From Symbiodinium natans (lineage: Eukaryota; Sar; Dinophyceae; Suessiales; Symbiodiniaceae): a stretch of 64,000 nt of DNA. The stretch covers positions 37,501-101,500 of the forward strand of contig CAJNDS010002830.1 of the NCBI GenBank assembly GCA_905221605.1, given 5' to 3'. A program made the translations under genes and the position numbers. How positions within the stretch are numbered: the first letter of the stretch is position 1; each line of letters opens with the position of its first letter. Positions 34,349-45,605 of the stretch are shown one piece after another. Under the pieces are notes generated by a model. The model searched no databases and had not been told where the DNA came from. It worked only from the letters and a program-made list of their open reading frames with translations.

Positions 34349-34780
34349 GTAGAAGCAGAAGCAGCAGAAGCAGCAGAAGCAGCAGAAGCAGCAGAAGCAG
34401 CAGAAGCGTCGTAGTAGTCGTCGTCGTCGTCCTAAGTAGTAGAGTAACAATAGTAGAATAACAATAATACTACTGGCTTAAGATTCGTAACACTGTGGTG
34501 ATGGTGGTCCGTGGTGATCTGCGGCGATCTCTGGTGGTATAGTGGGTACATGGTGGTATGTGGTGGTATGTGGGGCATGCGGCAATCGCCATAGTCATTG
34601 CTGAAACTTGGAGTTTAGAGTTTAGCCAGGCTGCCGAGGTTAATGCCCTGAGAACAAGAAGAACCGGCAGCCGTTCAACCCTGCAAACTCCTCCCTGGTC
34701 AGGTCCACGACCGTAGAGACTCGATCTTCCTTCGCCAAGCCGGCCCACATGTTCACCACCGCCTCTGGATCACGTCGGGG
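33178..34780 (-). CDS. AlkB-like 2-oxoglutarate/Fe(II) dioxygenase, partial model
   Basis: The C-terminal part is convincing. AKDPEIGSIVEADLSNGDIL then TME (to 33622) joins over a 51-base intron to GRMQRHCLHFVPKCNPRE, and further on SVQERINITFRWV. That is the G-D-[LI]-x-T-M-E-G, metal-binding His and R.N.T.R series of AlkB/ALKBH2-3 oxidative demethylases, which remove methyl groups from nucleic-acid bases. The intervening 30 residues are longer than usual. Upstream stretches on the same strand may be earlier exons: DPEAVVNMWAGLAKEDRVST with VVDLTREEFAG (about 34780-34675), LGDVSMFDDIVDAATFE (about 34055-33995) and LWDASQRREQKLFEKTAG (about 33880-33800). The HxD metal motif was not found, so either an exon is missed or the enzyme is altered. 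Confidence 0.6.
33571..33621 (-). other. 51-base intron with GC donor in AlkB-like gene
   Basis: ACC ATG GAG is followed by GCCGCG, and the intron ends CCCCAG before GGC CGT ATG. Both exons are in phase 0. Read through, the frame meets a TGA inside the segment. Removed, it gives ILTMEGRMQRHCLHFVP, the expected family sequence. Confidence 0.75.
34295..34432. repeat. GCA/GAA compound microsatellite
   Basis: (GCA)n with GCAGAA hexamer units and a terminal GTC/GTA tract. The surrounding 34100-34470 sequence is also low-complexity. Confidence 0.9.
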
Positions 34781-35189
34781 TCTTACACTTTGTCCTGAGT
34801 TGTTTTTGGGTTCTTGAGCCTTGGAGCAAGAGCCATGGTGGATCTCAACAAGATATGTCACAGCCCAGAGCTGATCCGCGTTTATTCAGGGGACTGGCCA
34901 AACCCGATCGTCGTACGATCCCTCAAAGGGCCCCTGGCTCGCACAAACCCTAAACTGGAGCGAGCCACGGGCGCTGCGATACGCAGCGGCGAGCGATACC
35001 GCGTGGCGACATGCCGCGGACGAGCCCGAGCCTTAGCGCGGGCTCGGGGCCGTTGCGCGCGGTGAGCGCGGCCCACGCCTAGAAGGGTTTAACCCGCGTG
35101 CCAGCGTCAGTCTGGCTCCAAAGAGAATTACCCTAAACCTTACGTTTTTAGTGACCCCGCACTGCTGCATCCTCCCCTAAGCCTTTCTT

Positions 35190-35990
35190 TGCTCCTCCCA
35201 GACCATTTCTGAGCCTTTTTGGGCTCGGACCATTTCTGAGCCTGTTTTACCATTTCTGAGCATTTTCTGACCTCCCGCCCGGACCATTTCTGAGCCTTTT
35301 TGGCTTTTGCCGGACCATTTCTGAGCCTTTTTCGGCCTCGGGCTTTTCCCTGAGCCTTTTCGAGCTCTTCCCGGACCATTTCTGTGCCTTTTTGGGCTTC
35401 TCCCGGACCATTTCTGAGCCTTTTTTGGGCTCCTCCTGGACCATTTCTGAGCATTTTCTGACCTCCGCCCGGACAATTTGTGAGCCTTTTTGGCTTTTGC
35501 CGGACCATTTCTGAGCCTTTTTCGGCTCCTCCCGGACCATTTCTGAGCCTTTTGGGCTTCGCCCGGACCATTTCTGAGCCCCCGGCCCCGGACCGTTTCT
35601 GAGCCTTTTTTGGGCTTGTTTGGACAATTTTTGAGGTTTTTTGGGCCTCTTCCCGGACCATTTCTGTGCCTTTGCGCTTCTCCCGGACCCTTTCTGAGCC
35701 TTTTTTGGGCTCCTCCCGGACCATTTCTGCACATTTTTTGACTTCCGCCCGGACCGTTTCTGAGCCTTTTGGGCTTCGCCCGGACCATTTCTGAGCCTTG
35801 TGAGCTCTTCCTGGACCATTTCTGAGCCTTGTTGAGCTGAGCCTTTTTGGGCTTCTCCCGGACCATTTCTGAGTCTTTTTGGGCTTCTCCCGGACCATAT
35901 CTGAGCCTTTTCGGATTCTCCCGGACCGCTTCTGAGCCGTTCTGGGCTTCTCCCGGACAATTTCTGAGCTTTTTTGGGTTTACCGCACCA
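35190..35990. repeat. Minisatellite, about 33-36 base unit
   Basis: More than twenty copies of a unit like GGACCATTTCTGAGCC followed by a T-run and GGGCTTCTCCC. Units vary in length by small insertions, so the frame shifts repeatedly. Read on the minus strand all three frames stay open for 700 bases or more. They give repeats such as KGSEMVRE, KAQKWSGRSP and KRLRNGPGEA. I treat it as a tandem repeat. Translation is not excluded, but the frame-shifting unit lengths argue against a conserved protein. Confidence 0.85.
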
Positions 35991-36004
35991 TCTCCGAGTT
36001 TTTT

Positions 36005-36540
36005 ATGAGCCCAAGCCCTCCCCAATCGTAGAGAGGCGCAGGACCAAAAACCAAAGGGAGCCCAAGGCATAAACCTATGGGTCTTGTAAGCCCCGTATAA
36101 GCATCATAATTTGGGAAACCCCGGGCAAAAAAAACCCTAAACCCGCCCAAAATCTTGTAAGCAAGGTCCCAAGAGGTTGCAGGGGCCGAGGTTCCAGGGG
36201 GGCCACCAGGAAATCCTTTCAGGAAGGCTCCTTCGGCCAGGCCTCCAAAACTCTCCCCAATCTTCTCTAGGACCAAAAATCAAAGGGAGCCCAACATATA
36301 AACCTATGGATCTTGTAAGCAGGGTTTCAGGAGGTCCCAGGACAGTCCCAAAAGGTCTCCTAAAAGGTCTCCTTCGGCCAATCCCAGACCCTCCCCAATC
36401 GTAGAGAGGGCGCAGGACCAAAAACCAAAGGGAGCCCAAGGCATAAACCTATGGCTCTGGTAAGCCCGGTATAAAGCATCATAATTTGGAATTACCGGGC
36501 AAAAAGAAATCCTAAACCCGCCAAAAGAACCTATGGATCT
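36005..36540. repeat. Three diverged copies of a roughly 130-base segment
   Basis: Copies near 36015-36150 and 36391-36520 share CCCAATCGTAGAGAG, AGGACCAAAAACCAAAGG, GCATAAACCTATGG, GCATCATAATTTGG, CCGGGCAAAA and end in CCTAAACCCGCC. A shorter middle copy (36255-36330) keeps ACCAAAAATCAAAGGGAGCC and TAAACCTATGGATCTTGTA. The repeated unit ends in telomere-like sequence. Confidence 0.8.
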
Positions 36541-36754
36541 TGGGGGGACAGAGAGGCCTTCGCGGAGGGTACCCCAGGATTTGGTCAAAGGCGGCCCGTA
36601 GCGCCCCCTCCCACTACTGTACTTACACACGATATTATAAAACCCTAAACCCGCCCAAGGTTGAGATGTGGGTGGGTGGGTTGGGAGAGCACGTTGAACC
36701 TGGGCGCACACCACAACACACGTCCCGCGTGGTGGTGTGCGCGGAACCTGAGCA

Positions 36755-37008
36755 ACCCTAAACCCTAAACCCTAAACCCTAAACCCTAAACCCTAAACCC
36801 TAAACCCTAAACCCCAAACCCCAAAACCCGAACTTCAAGATGCCTCCCCAACCTCCTCAATGAACCCTGTTGCTCGTCGAGAAGACCCTAAACCCTAAAC
36901 CCTCGAAACCCTAAACCCCTAATCCCCTAATCCCCTAATCCCCTAAACCCCTAACCCCCTAAACCCCTAAACGCCTAAAGCCCTAACCCCTAAACCCCAA
37001 AACCCAAA
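36755..37008. repeat. CCCTAAA interstitial telomere-like arrays
   Basis: A clean CCCTAAA block (36755-36828), a 55-base spacer, then a degenerate block (36886-37008) that includes four units of the 8-base variant CCCCTAAT. Confidence 0.92.
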
Positions 37009-37689
37009 ACCATGAGCCGTTGGAGCCCGCCCCCAACGGGCCCCAACGTGTTCCGCCAACCTCCACACCCACCACAAAGTCCAGCTTGTCCTTCTGCCTT
37101 GGGCATGCTAGGTTTTTTTTTGGTGTTTTTTTTTTCTTGCCACCCGGTTTCGGGTTTAGGGTTTCGGGCTTAGTGTTTAGGGCTCAGTGTTTGGGGGGCT
37201 TTTCTCCCACCCGCCAAGCAGACCAGCCGCACCACAGGGTAACATTTTCGGGGCGATGTACAACTAGTGTTTGGGGTTTAGGGTTTAGGGTTCTCGCCGA
37301 AGAGCTGGGAGTTTAGGGCCTGACGGCTTCAGGCTTCGATCTGCCACAACACCAAAGCCCGCGACCCCCAAGAATCATCACGAGGGCCTGTACTGAGGCC
37401 AAATCCTCGAAACCCAACTGCAGCCCACCGTCCCAAGCCCTTCCAGACAAGTAGGAAAAACGATATGAGGGGGGCGACTGGCGACCCTAAACCCTCAACC
37501 CCCAAGACCCCCTAACAAGCTAACACCTAAAGCAATAAAACCTGAAACCCTACAACCCCGAAACCCTAAAACGCCAAAGCCCTGAAATCCTAAAACCCCC
37601 AAAGCCCCAAAAAGGCATCCAGGCCTCTGATCCGCCAGCCGGAAAAACCCCTAGAACCCCAGAACCCTAAAAACCCGAAAAACCCCTTG

Positions 37690-39522
37690 CGCCCCCGACT
37701 CGGAGCCAAGCAGCTCCATCCAGATGTCCACTGCGGAGTCCGGGGCCGAGGAGGCCAACAGGGGAGCCTCCAAGTCCTCAGGAGTTCTTTGGGCGTGGAA
37801 GGGTTTTCAGGGTCCATGAGCTTAAGGGTTCTCTAAAGGCTGTTGAGGGCTTTTCAGGGCTTTTGAGGGCTTGTAAGGGCTGGCCTGAGGGTTTAAGGGT
37901 CTGTGAGCTTAAGGGCTTCAAGGGCTTAAGGATTCATGAACTTGGGGGTTTACGTGCCTAAAGGGTGGAAGGGCTTGAGGGCTTACGGGCTTAAGGCTTC
38001 TGAACTGAAGGGAAGAAGGGCTTGCAGGATCTTGCAGGCTCATTGGGCCCTAAACCCGAAGACCTTCCGACTCACTGCCGGTCCTCAACCAGCTGCCAAA
38101 CAACAGAGTTGTTGGGCACACGGATGCCAACCTCGCGTCGCTTCCAGACCTCAATGGTACGCATGAAAGTTCGGGACAAATTTTTGCCACCTGCACTGCA
38201 CCAATTCCCTGCGGAGTACGATCTAGGGTTTTGGGCTTTGGGTTTAGGGTACACTCCAAACCAGAGCCTTAAAAACCACGGGCAGAAGTTTTTTGCAACC
38301 CAGACCCTACACCCCCACCTTCGTGTGGCTTTTGTGCTCCAGGACGATCCGCGGCACTTCCCCGGTGGCCCGGAGGATGAAAGTGTAAGGGCCTGGGGGA
38401 CGGGGGTTTCAGCAAACAAGAGCCCATGGTGGGGCCTCCTGGGATTTCGGTCTTGGAATCCGGCTCATGCGAAGGGAGCTTGGCGTTTTTTAGCTTTCTT
38501 GGGTTGTTCCGTGGCTTCGGGCCTGTGGCCATTTCAGCTGTTGGGTTCCCCGGCAGACCTTGTACCTGGAGGGGCCCACGACGGCCCACGGATAGCACTG
38601 GGCATGTTCATGGTTAGGGAGAGTTGCCAGCTGGAGGCTGCAGTGGAGATGTGGAGTGGAGGTGCTCAAGTCAGGAGCTAGGGGCGGCAAACTGCAAACA
38701 ACAGGAAAGCAGAGCACACTTTCAGGGCTCCACCTACACAAAAAACTCTAGGATTCTGGATGGATTAGCTATGATTAGCTTGAAATCGCGAAAAGGCGTG
38801 ATCAACTTAGATGAGCATCCTGGAAGGCACGACCTCATGTTCTGAAACCATTTGCGAGGAAGCGCAGCCACATCACAATATTTCGAAGCCATCGACAAGT
38901 CTGCGCAGAGAAGGCTGAGTGGTTTTCGCCTTAGTAGAAGTATCTGAAAGCTGCCCAAAAGCATCCTATACTTATCAGTTGGGAAAAGGTGGCAGCAAAC
39001 AAAGGGCCGTCATGTGTCAAGGTGCTGATCGGCGGAAACGCCTTTGATGTCGTAGATCCGGCGAACCCCGCTCTTGCTGTTCACAGGGGTCACGTAAGCA
39101 TGCTGGGTGTCTGTAGGTATGACGCCCATACCATTTCCAACCAGGCTTTGAAAAACGGTGGCCAGCTGTGACGTGTGGTGCTCTTCAAGAGGCTCGTCCA
39201 CTATGGCATCGTCCAAGCTCACATATACGGCCTCTGACGTCCTCGAGTTTCGGCGGTGCTTGCGAGAGCCGCGTGCAGCCACCGCAACGCCGGCAACAGC
39301 CAGGCACCGCCCACTTTTTGCGACCTGCGACTTCCTCCACGTTCCTGGCGGAGCCGCGGGGCTTGGCAAACCTAGGTCGCTGCTTAGACAGACGCAGTCA
39401 ACTGCACAAAGTTTTGAATCGGAAAGAACTTCTCTAGTCGCCGAGAGACCCCTCTTCGCCTGAGCCGGGCGCAGCGGAAGGAGCGCCGAAGTCGATGCAG
39501 CAGCAAGGGCTGCTGATAGCAT
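37690..39522 (-). CDS. YciO/Sua5/YrdC-family protein
   Basis: At least five exons. Exon 1 (ATG at 39522 to about 39035) has an Ala/Ser/Arg-rich N-terminus that resembles an organelle-targeting peptide, then GMGVIPTDTQHAYVTPVNS and GVRRIYDIKG, the PTDT substrate-binding motif of the fold. Then come RRKPLSLLCADLSMASKYC to SCLPG (about 38945-38820), PYTFILRATGEVPRIVLEHK (38392-about 38318), WKRREVGIRVPNNSVVWQL (about 38180-38065) and LLASSAPDSAVDIWMELLG (about 37770-37690). This order reproduces the family: KPLSLLC, PGPYTFIL, the RR..G.R.P basic motif and the PLLxSSA ending. Relatives make threonylcarbamoyl-AMP for tRNA t6A37. YciO-type members are of less certain function, and the sequence looks closer to YciO. 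The exon 1-2 junction is not resolved. Confidence 0.78.
38393..38819 (-). other. YciO-like gene intron with GA donor
   Basis: The exon ends CTT CCA G, the intron begins GATGCT, the acceptor is CCCCCAG and the next exon begins GC CCT TAC. The join restores L-P-G-P-Y-T-F, the invariant motif of the family. The donor hexamer is the same as in the channel intron at 17450-17549. Confidence 0.7.
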
Positions 39523-41483
39523 GGCTCTGGTATTGGCTATGTTGTCGCTGCTTCTTGTGCTGCAACGTTCGACTTCGTTCTCTCGTGCTCGTTGCTTGTA
39601 GATGTCGCACTCTGGAAAGGCTTCGATCAAGTTGCAAACTCAAGAGGTCAGGCCACGAAGCACAAACGTCCCTGTCTTCTTCTTTCCCAGCACTGCTACT
39701 GCATGATTCAACACGATTGAGAATCTCGCACGCCCGCAGGCTCATTTTCTCCGAGCTCCGGGCTGCTCCGTTTTTCAGTGCGATCCAGAACCTGAGTTCT
39801 CTGTCTTGCTCATTCACTTCATCGCTGATACATTGTTACAGATGCTCCTATGTGCACCCTCAACACTTGGAGACGCAGGCTTGGAAAGCCACGCAGCTCG
39901 TACGCATAAAGCGTACCCGCTGCGTGGCGCAGTCAGCTAGAAGACACGGGCCAAGCACAAGTGATACGCGGGTATTGCCTGAAATGACATGTTCATGCCG
40001 GCAGGCATGGCGGGGCAATGTTTCTGACTTGTCAGATCACTAAGAGAGATGTGCATACCGTCTGACGAGAACCAGGAAGGATGGACAAAATCAGAGTACA
40101 TCCAAGCCCCCGTCTCGCGTGTGGCACCAAGGGAGATACTGACCACGGGGCAGTCAGAGTCCTCGAGACGGGGTGCCCCGACTAGGGTTAGGGTTTAGTT
40201 TCTCTTCCCTTTTCTCTGCTGGTCTCATTGAACACAGGGGATTGCAGAGCGCAGGAGGATGCAGGAGGGACATGGATGGACCTTGCCACAGAACAGCGAC
40301 TCATCGTCCGCGTGCCAGCCTGTTCAGCACAAGACAAGTTGCATCTTTGTCGGAAATCCGAGGAACCTACTGCTGCTCGCTACAGGATGGAGGTCATTCT
40401 GCAAGAAAGGCAACACGAAGCTCACACATGCAGTTGAACTCTTTACCAGGTGCTTGGTAAAAGAGAGGTCTTACCAACAGCACCTCTCCGCTCTTTTTCC
40501 CACACGTCAAAACCTTCAAGATCGCTTTGTTTTGTTCAACCCCCATGTGCGGACACCCAGAGACCTGGCTTAAAGCCAAGGGTCCAATGTGTGCCCACCC
40601 TTCCAGCTCAAGTCTTCGGTTCGCATCACTGGGAAAGACCACTAGGAGCCCCTGCCCACACCCTGGCGGCCGTCACGGTAGAGGTTGATGTTGGCACTGT
40701 TGGGCCAAGCCTCCTCTGCAAGGATTGAGGGCTTAGTCGAGGGTATAGGGGCTTTTGCCCGTGAGGTAAGCCTTAGGGCTTAGGGACTGCTTAGGGTGTA
40801 GGGATGCCGGGCAGTTCAAGCCACAGGCTACCATCGGCCATCCTCCCGAAAGGGGCACTTGGGCCTTCTCCAGCCCAGGAAACAAGTCGCCGAAGACATG
40901 CTGCATGATCTCCTCTCTTGCGCCAAAGCGTTATCTAAACAGCAGGTGAAAAAATCAACTGCACTGGTCTCCACTTCTGGGCAGCGGCCAAGCACTGCGA
41001 CGGCTGCACCTTACCCTGTCGATCCTCCATGGCAACCTTGAAGCCACTGAGCGACTCATCCGAGAGTGGCTCTGCCTCTTCGGCGCAGGCTTGTCACCCT
41101 CCTATGTATCAACCCCGCCGACACCCAAGGCCATGCCCCCTTGACCAACCTTTGTTACAACCGAGGCATGCTCTCCCTGAATAAGAACGGCCCTTCCCGT
41201 GCAGAGGCATCTGGCCGTAGAAGACACTGAAGCTTCACATCCACGCTCCCTGACGCATCCCTGCCTCCACTGATCCATGGATGAACTGCAAGGCTGCAGG
41301 AGAGAATTGATACCGATTTAAGGCTTTTTGGAGCCTTGACCCAGTTGCCAGTTCTTGAAACACAGTTCATGATGCATTTCTGGCCCACAACGGTACTACG
41401 AGCAACTCAGTGCCAACATGTTCCGGCCACGGTAATGACACCTGCACATTCACGTTGAAGCTTGTGGGAAGGGCATCCCCAAC
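39523..41483. other. No gene confidently recognised
   Basis: Open frames on both strands near 39434-39817 overlap the 5' side of the YciO-like gene. A minus-strand piece containing SEKMSLRACEILNRVESCSS could be an exon, but no splice evidence supports it. Single telomere-like units occur near 40185 and 40745-40800. Confidence 0.35.
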
Positions 41484-41792
41484 TCACTTCCGCCCGGAGT
41501 CCGAAAGCCTTGCACCCACTCCCGCGAGCCTGGTCGGGGGCCGTGTCTTCCACGATGCGACTCGGGGGAGGAGGGGAGGTTCCTTGGCGTCGGGGCGTTG
41601 AGGGCTCAGGGGCTTCATCGCTCGCAGCTCGGACGAGCCCTGCGAATCGTCATTCTCCCCATAGCCCTCGTCATGCTGCGTTACGCAACGGCAGCGCGCC
41701 AGTGCTGCGTGGAATTTGGTGAATGGGCTGCTCTTGTCAAACTCTCTGAGCGCCACGCCATCCGCAGCATTCAGCACATCAGCATTTGTTAC
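41484..41792 (-). CDS. Probable terminal exon, unknown gene
   Basis: After a CTCAG acceptor the frame reads VTNADVLNAADGVALREFDK, SSPFTKFHAALARCRC, then an acidic stretch (DEGYGENDDSQGSSE) and a Pro/Arg-rich tail, and stops at 41484. The transition from folded to disordered composition and the clean acceptor make a C-terminal exon likely. No upstream exon or family was recognised. Confidence 0.38.
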   Translation of the reverse strand, partial: VTNADVLNAADGVALREFDKSSPFTKFHAALARCRCVTQHDEGYGENDDSQGSSELRAMKPLSPQRPDAKEPPLLPRVASWKTRPPTRLAGVGARLSDSGRK

Positions 41793-43289
41793 CTGAGGAC
41801 TCCAGCTTTGCTGAACTGGCTGCCGAGAGATACAGGGAAACGTCATCTGAAGGCAGGATTAAAACATCGCATCTCTGCTTTTTTTGTTCGGGCGACGGAG
41901 TTCCCTCGCTCCCTGCATCGGACATGGGTCAGCATGCAAACATCCCAATCAACCCTGACCACCGACTTGTGCGAGTAGCCATTGGCACGCGATGCCATAA
42001 CTTTCGAATTGGATAAGAAATACGCGCTCTCCACTGCCAGTGTGTGTATATACATCTTAGCAGGAGTTTGCGGTTGGAATGGCAATGTTCTTGCCGGCGC
42101 ACTCTTGAACTTCGCTGGTCTTGACATCTACACAGTTCAGGCAACCTCTACCACACCAGGAGCCCCAGAAGCAGCTCCATTTGCAGTTTTCGGCACCTCG
42201 GAATGAAGAAACATGGACTGAGGGTTTAGGGGAACCGGGATCAAGTCTGTGCCGCAACCAAGGGGCCGTACTGCGCGGCAATGGCAAAGCAGCTGGCGCA
42301 ACTAGTTCGGATCTGTGTGTTTGCCTCAAGTGCACCATGCATCGGAAAAGAGCGCCACTGCATCAGCATGAAGGCTGGAAGATACTAGCTACTAGCTGCG
42401 CGATCTCCATAGTCTGTCACGCAGCCAGACAGAGTGTACAAGTTTGCACACCAAGCGTCCTCAACACATCGCACGTAGTCGTTCCGGCGAAAGCCCGTGA
42501 AGATATTGAAGCTTTTCTTGCCGCAGTCGGAGAGGATGCGAGCAAAGCTATTCTGCCCAGAGCCTCGAATAGCAGCTACTAGTAGCACAGCTTCTCTTGC
42601 TGCCAATCCGTCTGAGACACGGCAATGATCGGAACGGTCGGCAAATGTACTGTGTCTACACCACCGGCCAGCCGCTAACAAAGCAGGTTGACTTGCTCCA
42701 GTACACGCATGTACCCGATCGTGTGCCATACACTGCCCGTGCATTGATCAGAGCATTTCTGCTCACAGTCTCACAATCTCGCATGAGCTTGGGGTGACAC
42801 AGGGCTTCAAGACTTCAGGCTTGCTGGACGACATTGATTTCTTCTGGGCTCTACCCTAGGTGTTGCTCCAATCCTTCCCCTCACAGCTTAGGATTCAAAT
42901 TGCTGCTGACTCAACCTCAATGAGACACCAGGTCACCACTGCCAAATGTCATCATCAGCTTTTCGTCCGCTTTCGTGCAGCCTTGCCCGGCAGCAGCTTT
43001 GGAAGCTGTACCTTAGGCCGTCATGATAGTACCCCCCCCGTCGTCAACCCGAAATTAAGACTGCTATGTACTAGAAAGGGGGGTGGGGGGCACGTCTTAA
43101 ACAAAAGCGTCGGCAAGCTTGGGCCCGGTGCCATTCCAAGTGCTCGTTGTGTTCCTGCCCGCTCCTCAAACTAAACTTCTTTATGTTTTTCTTTGTTGTT
43201 TTTGGGGGGAGGGGGGGGGGGGGTGGCGGGGTTCCTGCTTACAAGGGGTCCAGAACAGAAAGGCACCACAAGGGCCATACAGATCCCCA

Positions 43290-43459
43290 CTCTTGTGCAG
43301 AATCATGTCGCTTACGTTAGCGGCTTGGCTGAAGAACTGCACTGCATCGTATGCTGCGACAGCGTTCCTACGTTCCTGTCCTGCGGCTTCTGCCCGCAGA
43401 CCAGTGAGCAGGGTCAAGAACACCAAGCTTGCAAGCATCGATGCCATCCTTTGCCTCAT
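43290..43459 (-). CDS. First exon of a putative secreted protein
   Basis: From an ATG at 43459 the frame reads MRQRMASMLASLVFLTLLTG and LRAEAAG, a typical signal peptide (basic start, about 14 hydrophobic residues, small residues before the cut). QERRNAVAAYDAVQFFSQAA and NVSDMILHK follow. The frame beyond 43290 runs into a G-rich tract, so splicing near there is likely. No family is recognised. Confidence 0.38.
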
Positions 43460-44269
43460 GTCCCCAGAGAGCCAGCCCAATACTCCTTTTTAAAGGATCC
43501 TTAATGTGATTTGAGGAATCTTCCTTAATTAAGGGGTATTGGGCTCTCTGGGTCAATCCCATTGCAAGTCGCGATGGTCGTCCGAAGTGAGTGTGCACAG
43601 TACGAGTACGAGTGCCCCGACGACGAATCAAGGTCGTTGGGAGCTGCTCGAGCGTGACCTGCGCGGGCACATCTTTTTTACCAAGATGCAGGTGCGGGCA
43701 ATAAGCAGTTCGCCACCACTCTTGATGCTTCAGAAATGGCTGCGGCAAGCGGTGTTAGAACTCGATAAAGATTCATGGGACCTAAACCACTTAAAAACCA
43801 CTTAATCTTGATACCCATTGAGAACTCAGCACTTCCACATGTCGGGCTTTCATCGCGAAGAACGCGGAAGGGTTCATGGCTAGCATTACATCATGATGGC
43901 ACATGTGGCAATATCAATGCTCTGAGCAAACCGCCCGCGTCTCACGTCCATAGGCGTAATCGCAGGTGCATCCACCCGACGAAAACCTGAATGAAAGATA
44001 TCTGCCAGGCTGACTCAAGGAATTGCACTTGCCTCCTGCCAGAACTGTGCGCTGACGTCTGGAACGAACTGAGGCTGCATGCCAGCAGGTGCTCCGTGTT
44101 ACACTGGTTCCCTTAGCAATCTTAGCAGATAAGACGCAGCTAACACGCGCTGAAAACGAGGCTTGCTGCAGGCGAGCAGTGTGACCCCAGAATTTGCAAA
44201 CGGAACCCATACAAGACATGTGGAGCCAACTTAGCTGCTGCGCCCCTGCGCGAAACACAGGACACAGCC

Positions 44270-44365
44270 CGTCACCTTCGTATTGCGGAGCTCCACCCAA
44301 GGCCTGGCGAGGTTTAGGCGCTTGATGGAGTTTATGTCTCCAGCACTGAAAGCATAGTGATGCCC
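44270..44365 (-). CDS. Possible exon, unknown gene
   Basis: HYAFSAGDINSIKRLNLARP then WVELRNTK, followed by a GT donor (GAAG|GTGACG). It is protein-like and splice-compatible at its 3' side, but isolated. Confidence 0.25.
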
Positions 44366-44805
44366 AGCGTGTCGCGCTTGCGTTGGCTGACAATCTCGGG
44401 TGCAATGCTCCAAGCGAATGCGCTAACACAAAGGCAACGAGGCCCGAGTGTGCAGGAGTCAAACGAGGTTACCCTCACTTCCCTTTGCTTTGAAGCCAAG
44501 GCACACGTTGCGAGCAATTATGCTCCATTGCTCTACAAACGATCAATTGTCAAGGACAAGCATTGGCTCAGCCGCAACAACGTATCGAAAAGAGCGAAAA
44601 TTAGCCTGACATCCGGAGCTTTTCTGAATTGTGCGGCTGGCGTCTACCCACTCCATTAAACATCCCAAACTGCCGAAAAGATGCCAGGACAAACGCAAGT
44701 GCAAGCTCCAAGTCGCCCCGCCGGCCCGCGAAACACCAGCCAAAATGAAACCGTTTCCCCGAAACTTTGGGGATTCGACTGCCCTAAGCTTCTGAACTCA
44801 GCTAC

Positions 44806-45190
44806 TCAGGTCTTGGGCGCGCGCGCAACTGAGAGGAGCTTGAGGAAGAAGTCCTGCGATCTCTCCTCAGAGATGGCCTCGAGGAATGGGGCTTGTGACA
44901 AGGATGACCTCTCACGACGCAGTGTGGCCCTGCGACCGCGTGTGCAAACAAAGGGGAACACACTCTCCTTGGCGACATGTAGGGCCACGAGCCACTAACT
45001 CCTGCATGCATTCGCAGTCGACCAGCCTTTGGCCAGTGGAGGGAGAAGCATCGTCGATCTTCGTCCAGGACGAGCGGATGCCAGCTGCAGATCAGGGAGC
45101 GCTTTTCCCCAAAGATCTCGCGATTTCGCGACCAGGAGCTAAGCAAAGCCCGCTTCATGATGTCAGCGACTTGTGCTATTGTCGGCTCTA
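44806..45190 (-). CDS. Probable exons, unknown gene
   Basis: The upstream stretch (about 45190-45010) reads MKRALLSSWSRNREIFGEKR then SWHPLVLDEDRRCFSLHWPK. In another frame, 44990-44806 reads LRRERSSLSQAPFLEAISEE and RSQDFFLKLLSVARAPKT and then stops. The change of frame suggests an intron near 45000. No family is recognised. Confidence 0.33.
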
Positions 45191-45605
45191 TCCTAGGGTT
45201 ACCTGACCCAGCACCTTGACCGTTTTCCCTAAACTCAATGCTTTGCAACTGGACTCTGGACTGGGGGATGCCAGAATGATCCCCGAACGCTTGAGCCCTT
45301 ATAAACTGTTCAGCCCCTTTAACCCAACCGAAACCCCCCCCCCTCCCAAACCCACCTGTCTGGCGCGGCTGCCGAGTACTCGGCGAGCAGCCGCAGTGGG
45401 GTCTCCGACCGCGGCCTCAAGTCGAGGTACATTCGCCCAGAGGTGCGCGGCTTCAGGCTGTTGGGTTAGGAGTGATGCTTCTAGGTCTCGTGTCTTCGGC
45501 AAAACCTCGCTGCCGAGAAAAGGCCCAGCCAAGATGCGCCTTTTTGCGCCGAGCTCCAGGTCCCTGAAATCAGACCTGCACTCCTGCATAACCATCGGCC
45601 GCTTG

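Noticed and set aside
41977-41988. GTAGCCATTGGC as a 5' leader fragment
   Set aside because: It matches the leader only with a two-base deletion and lacks the 3' CTCAAG. A chance match is likely.
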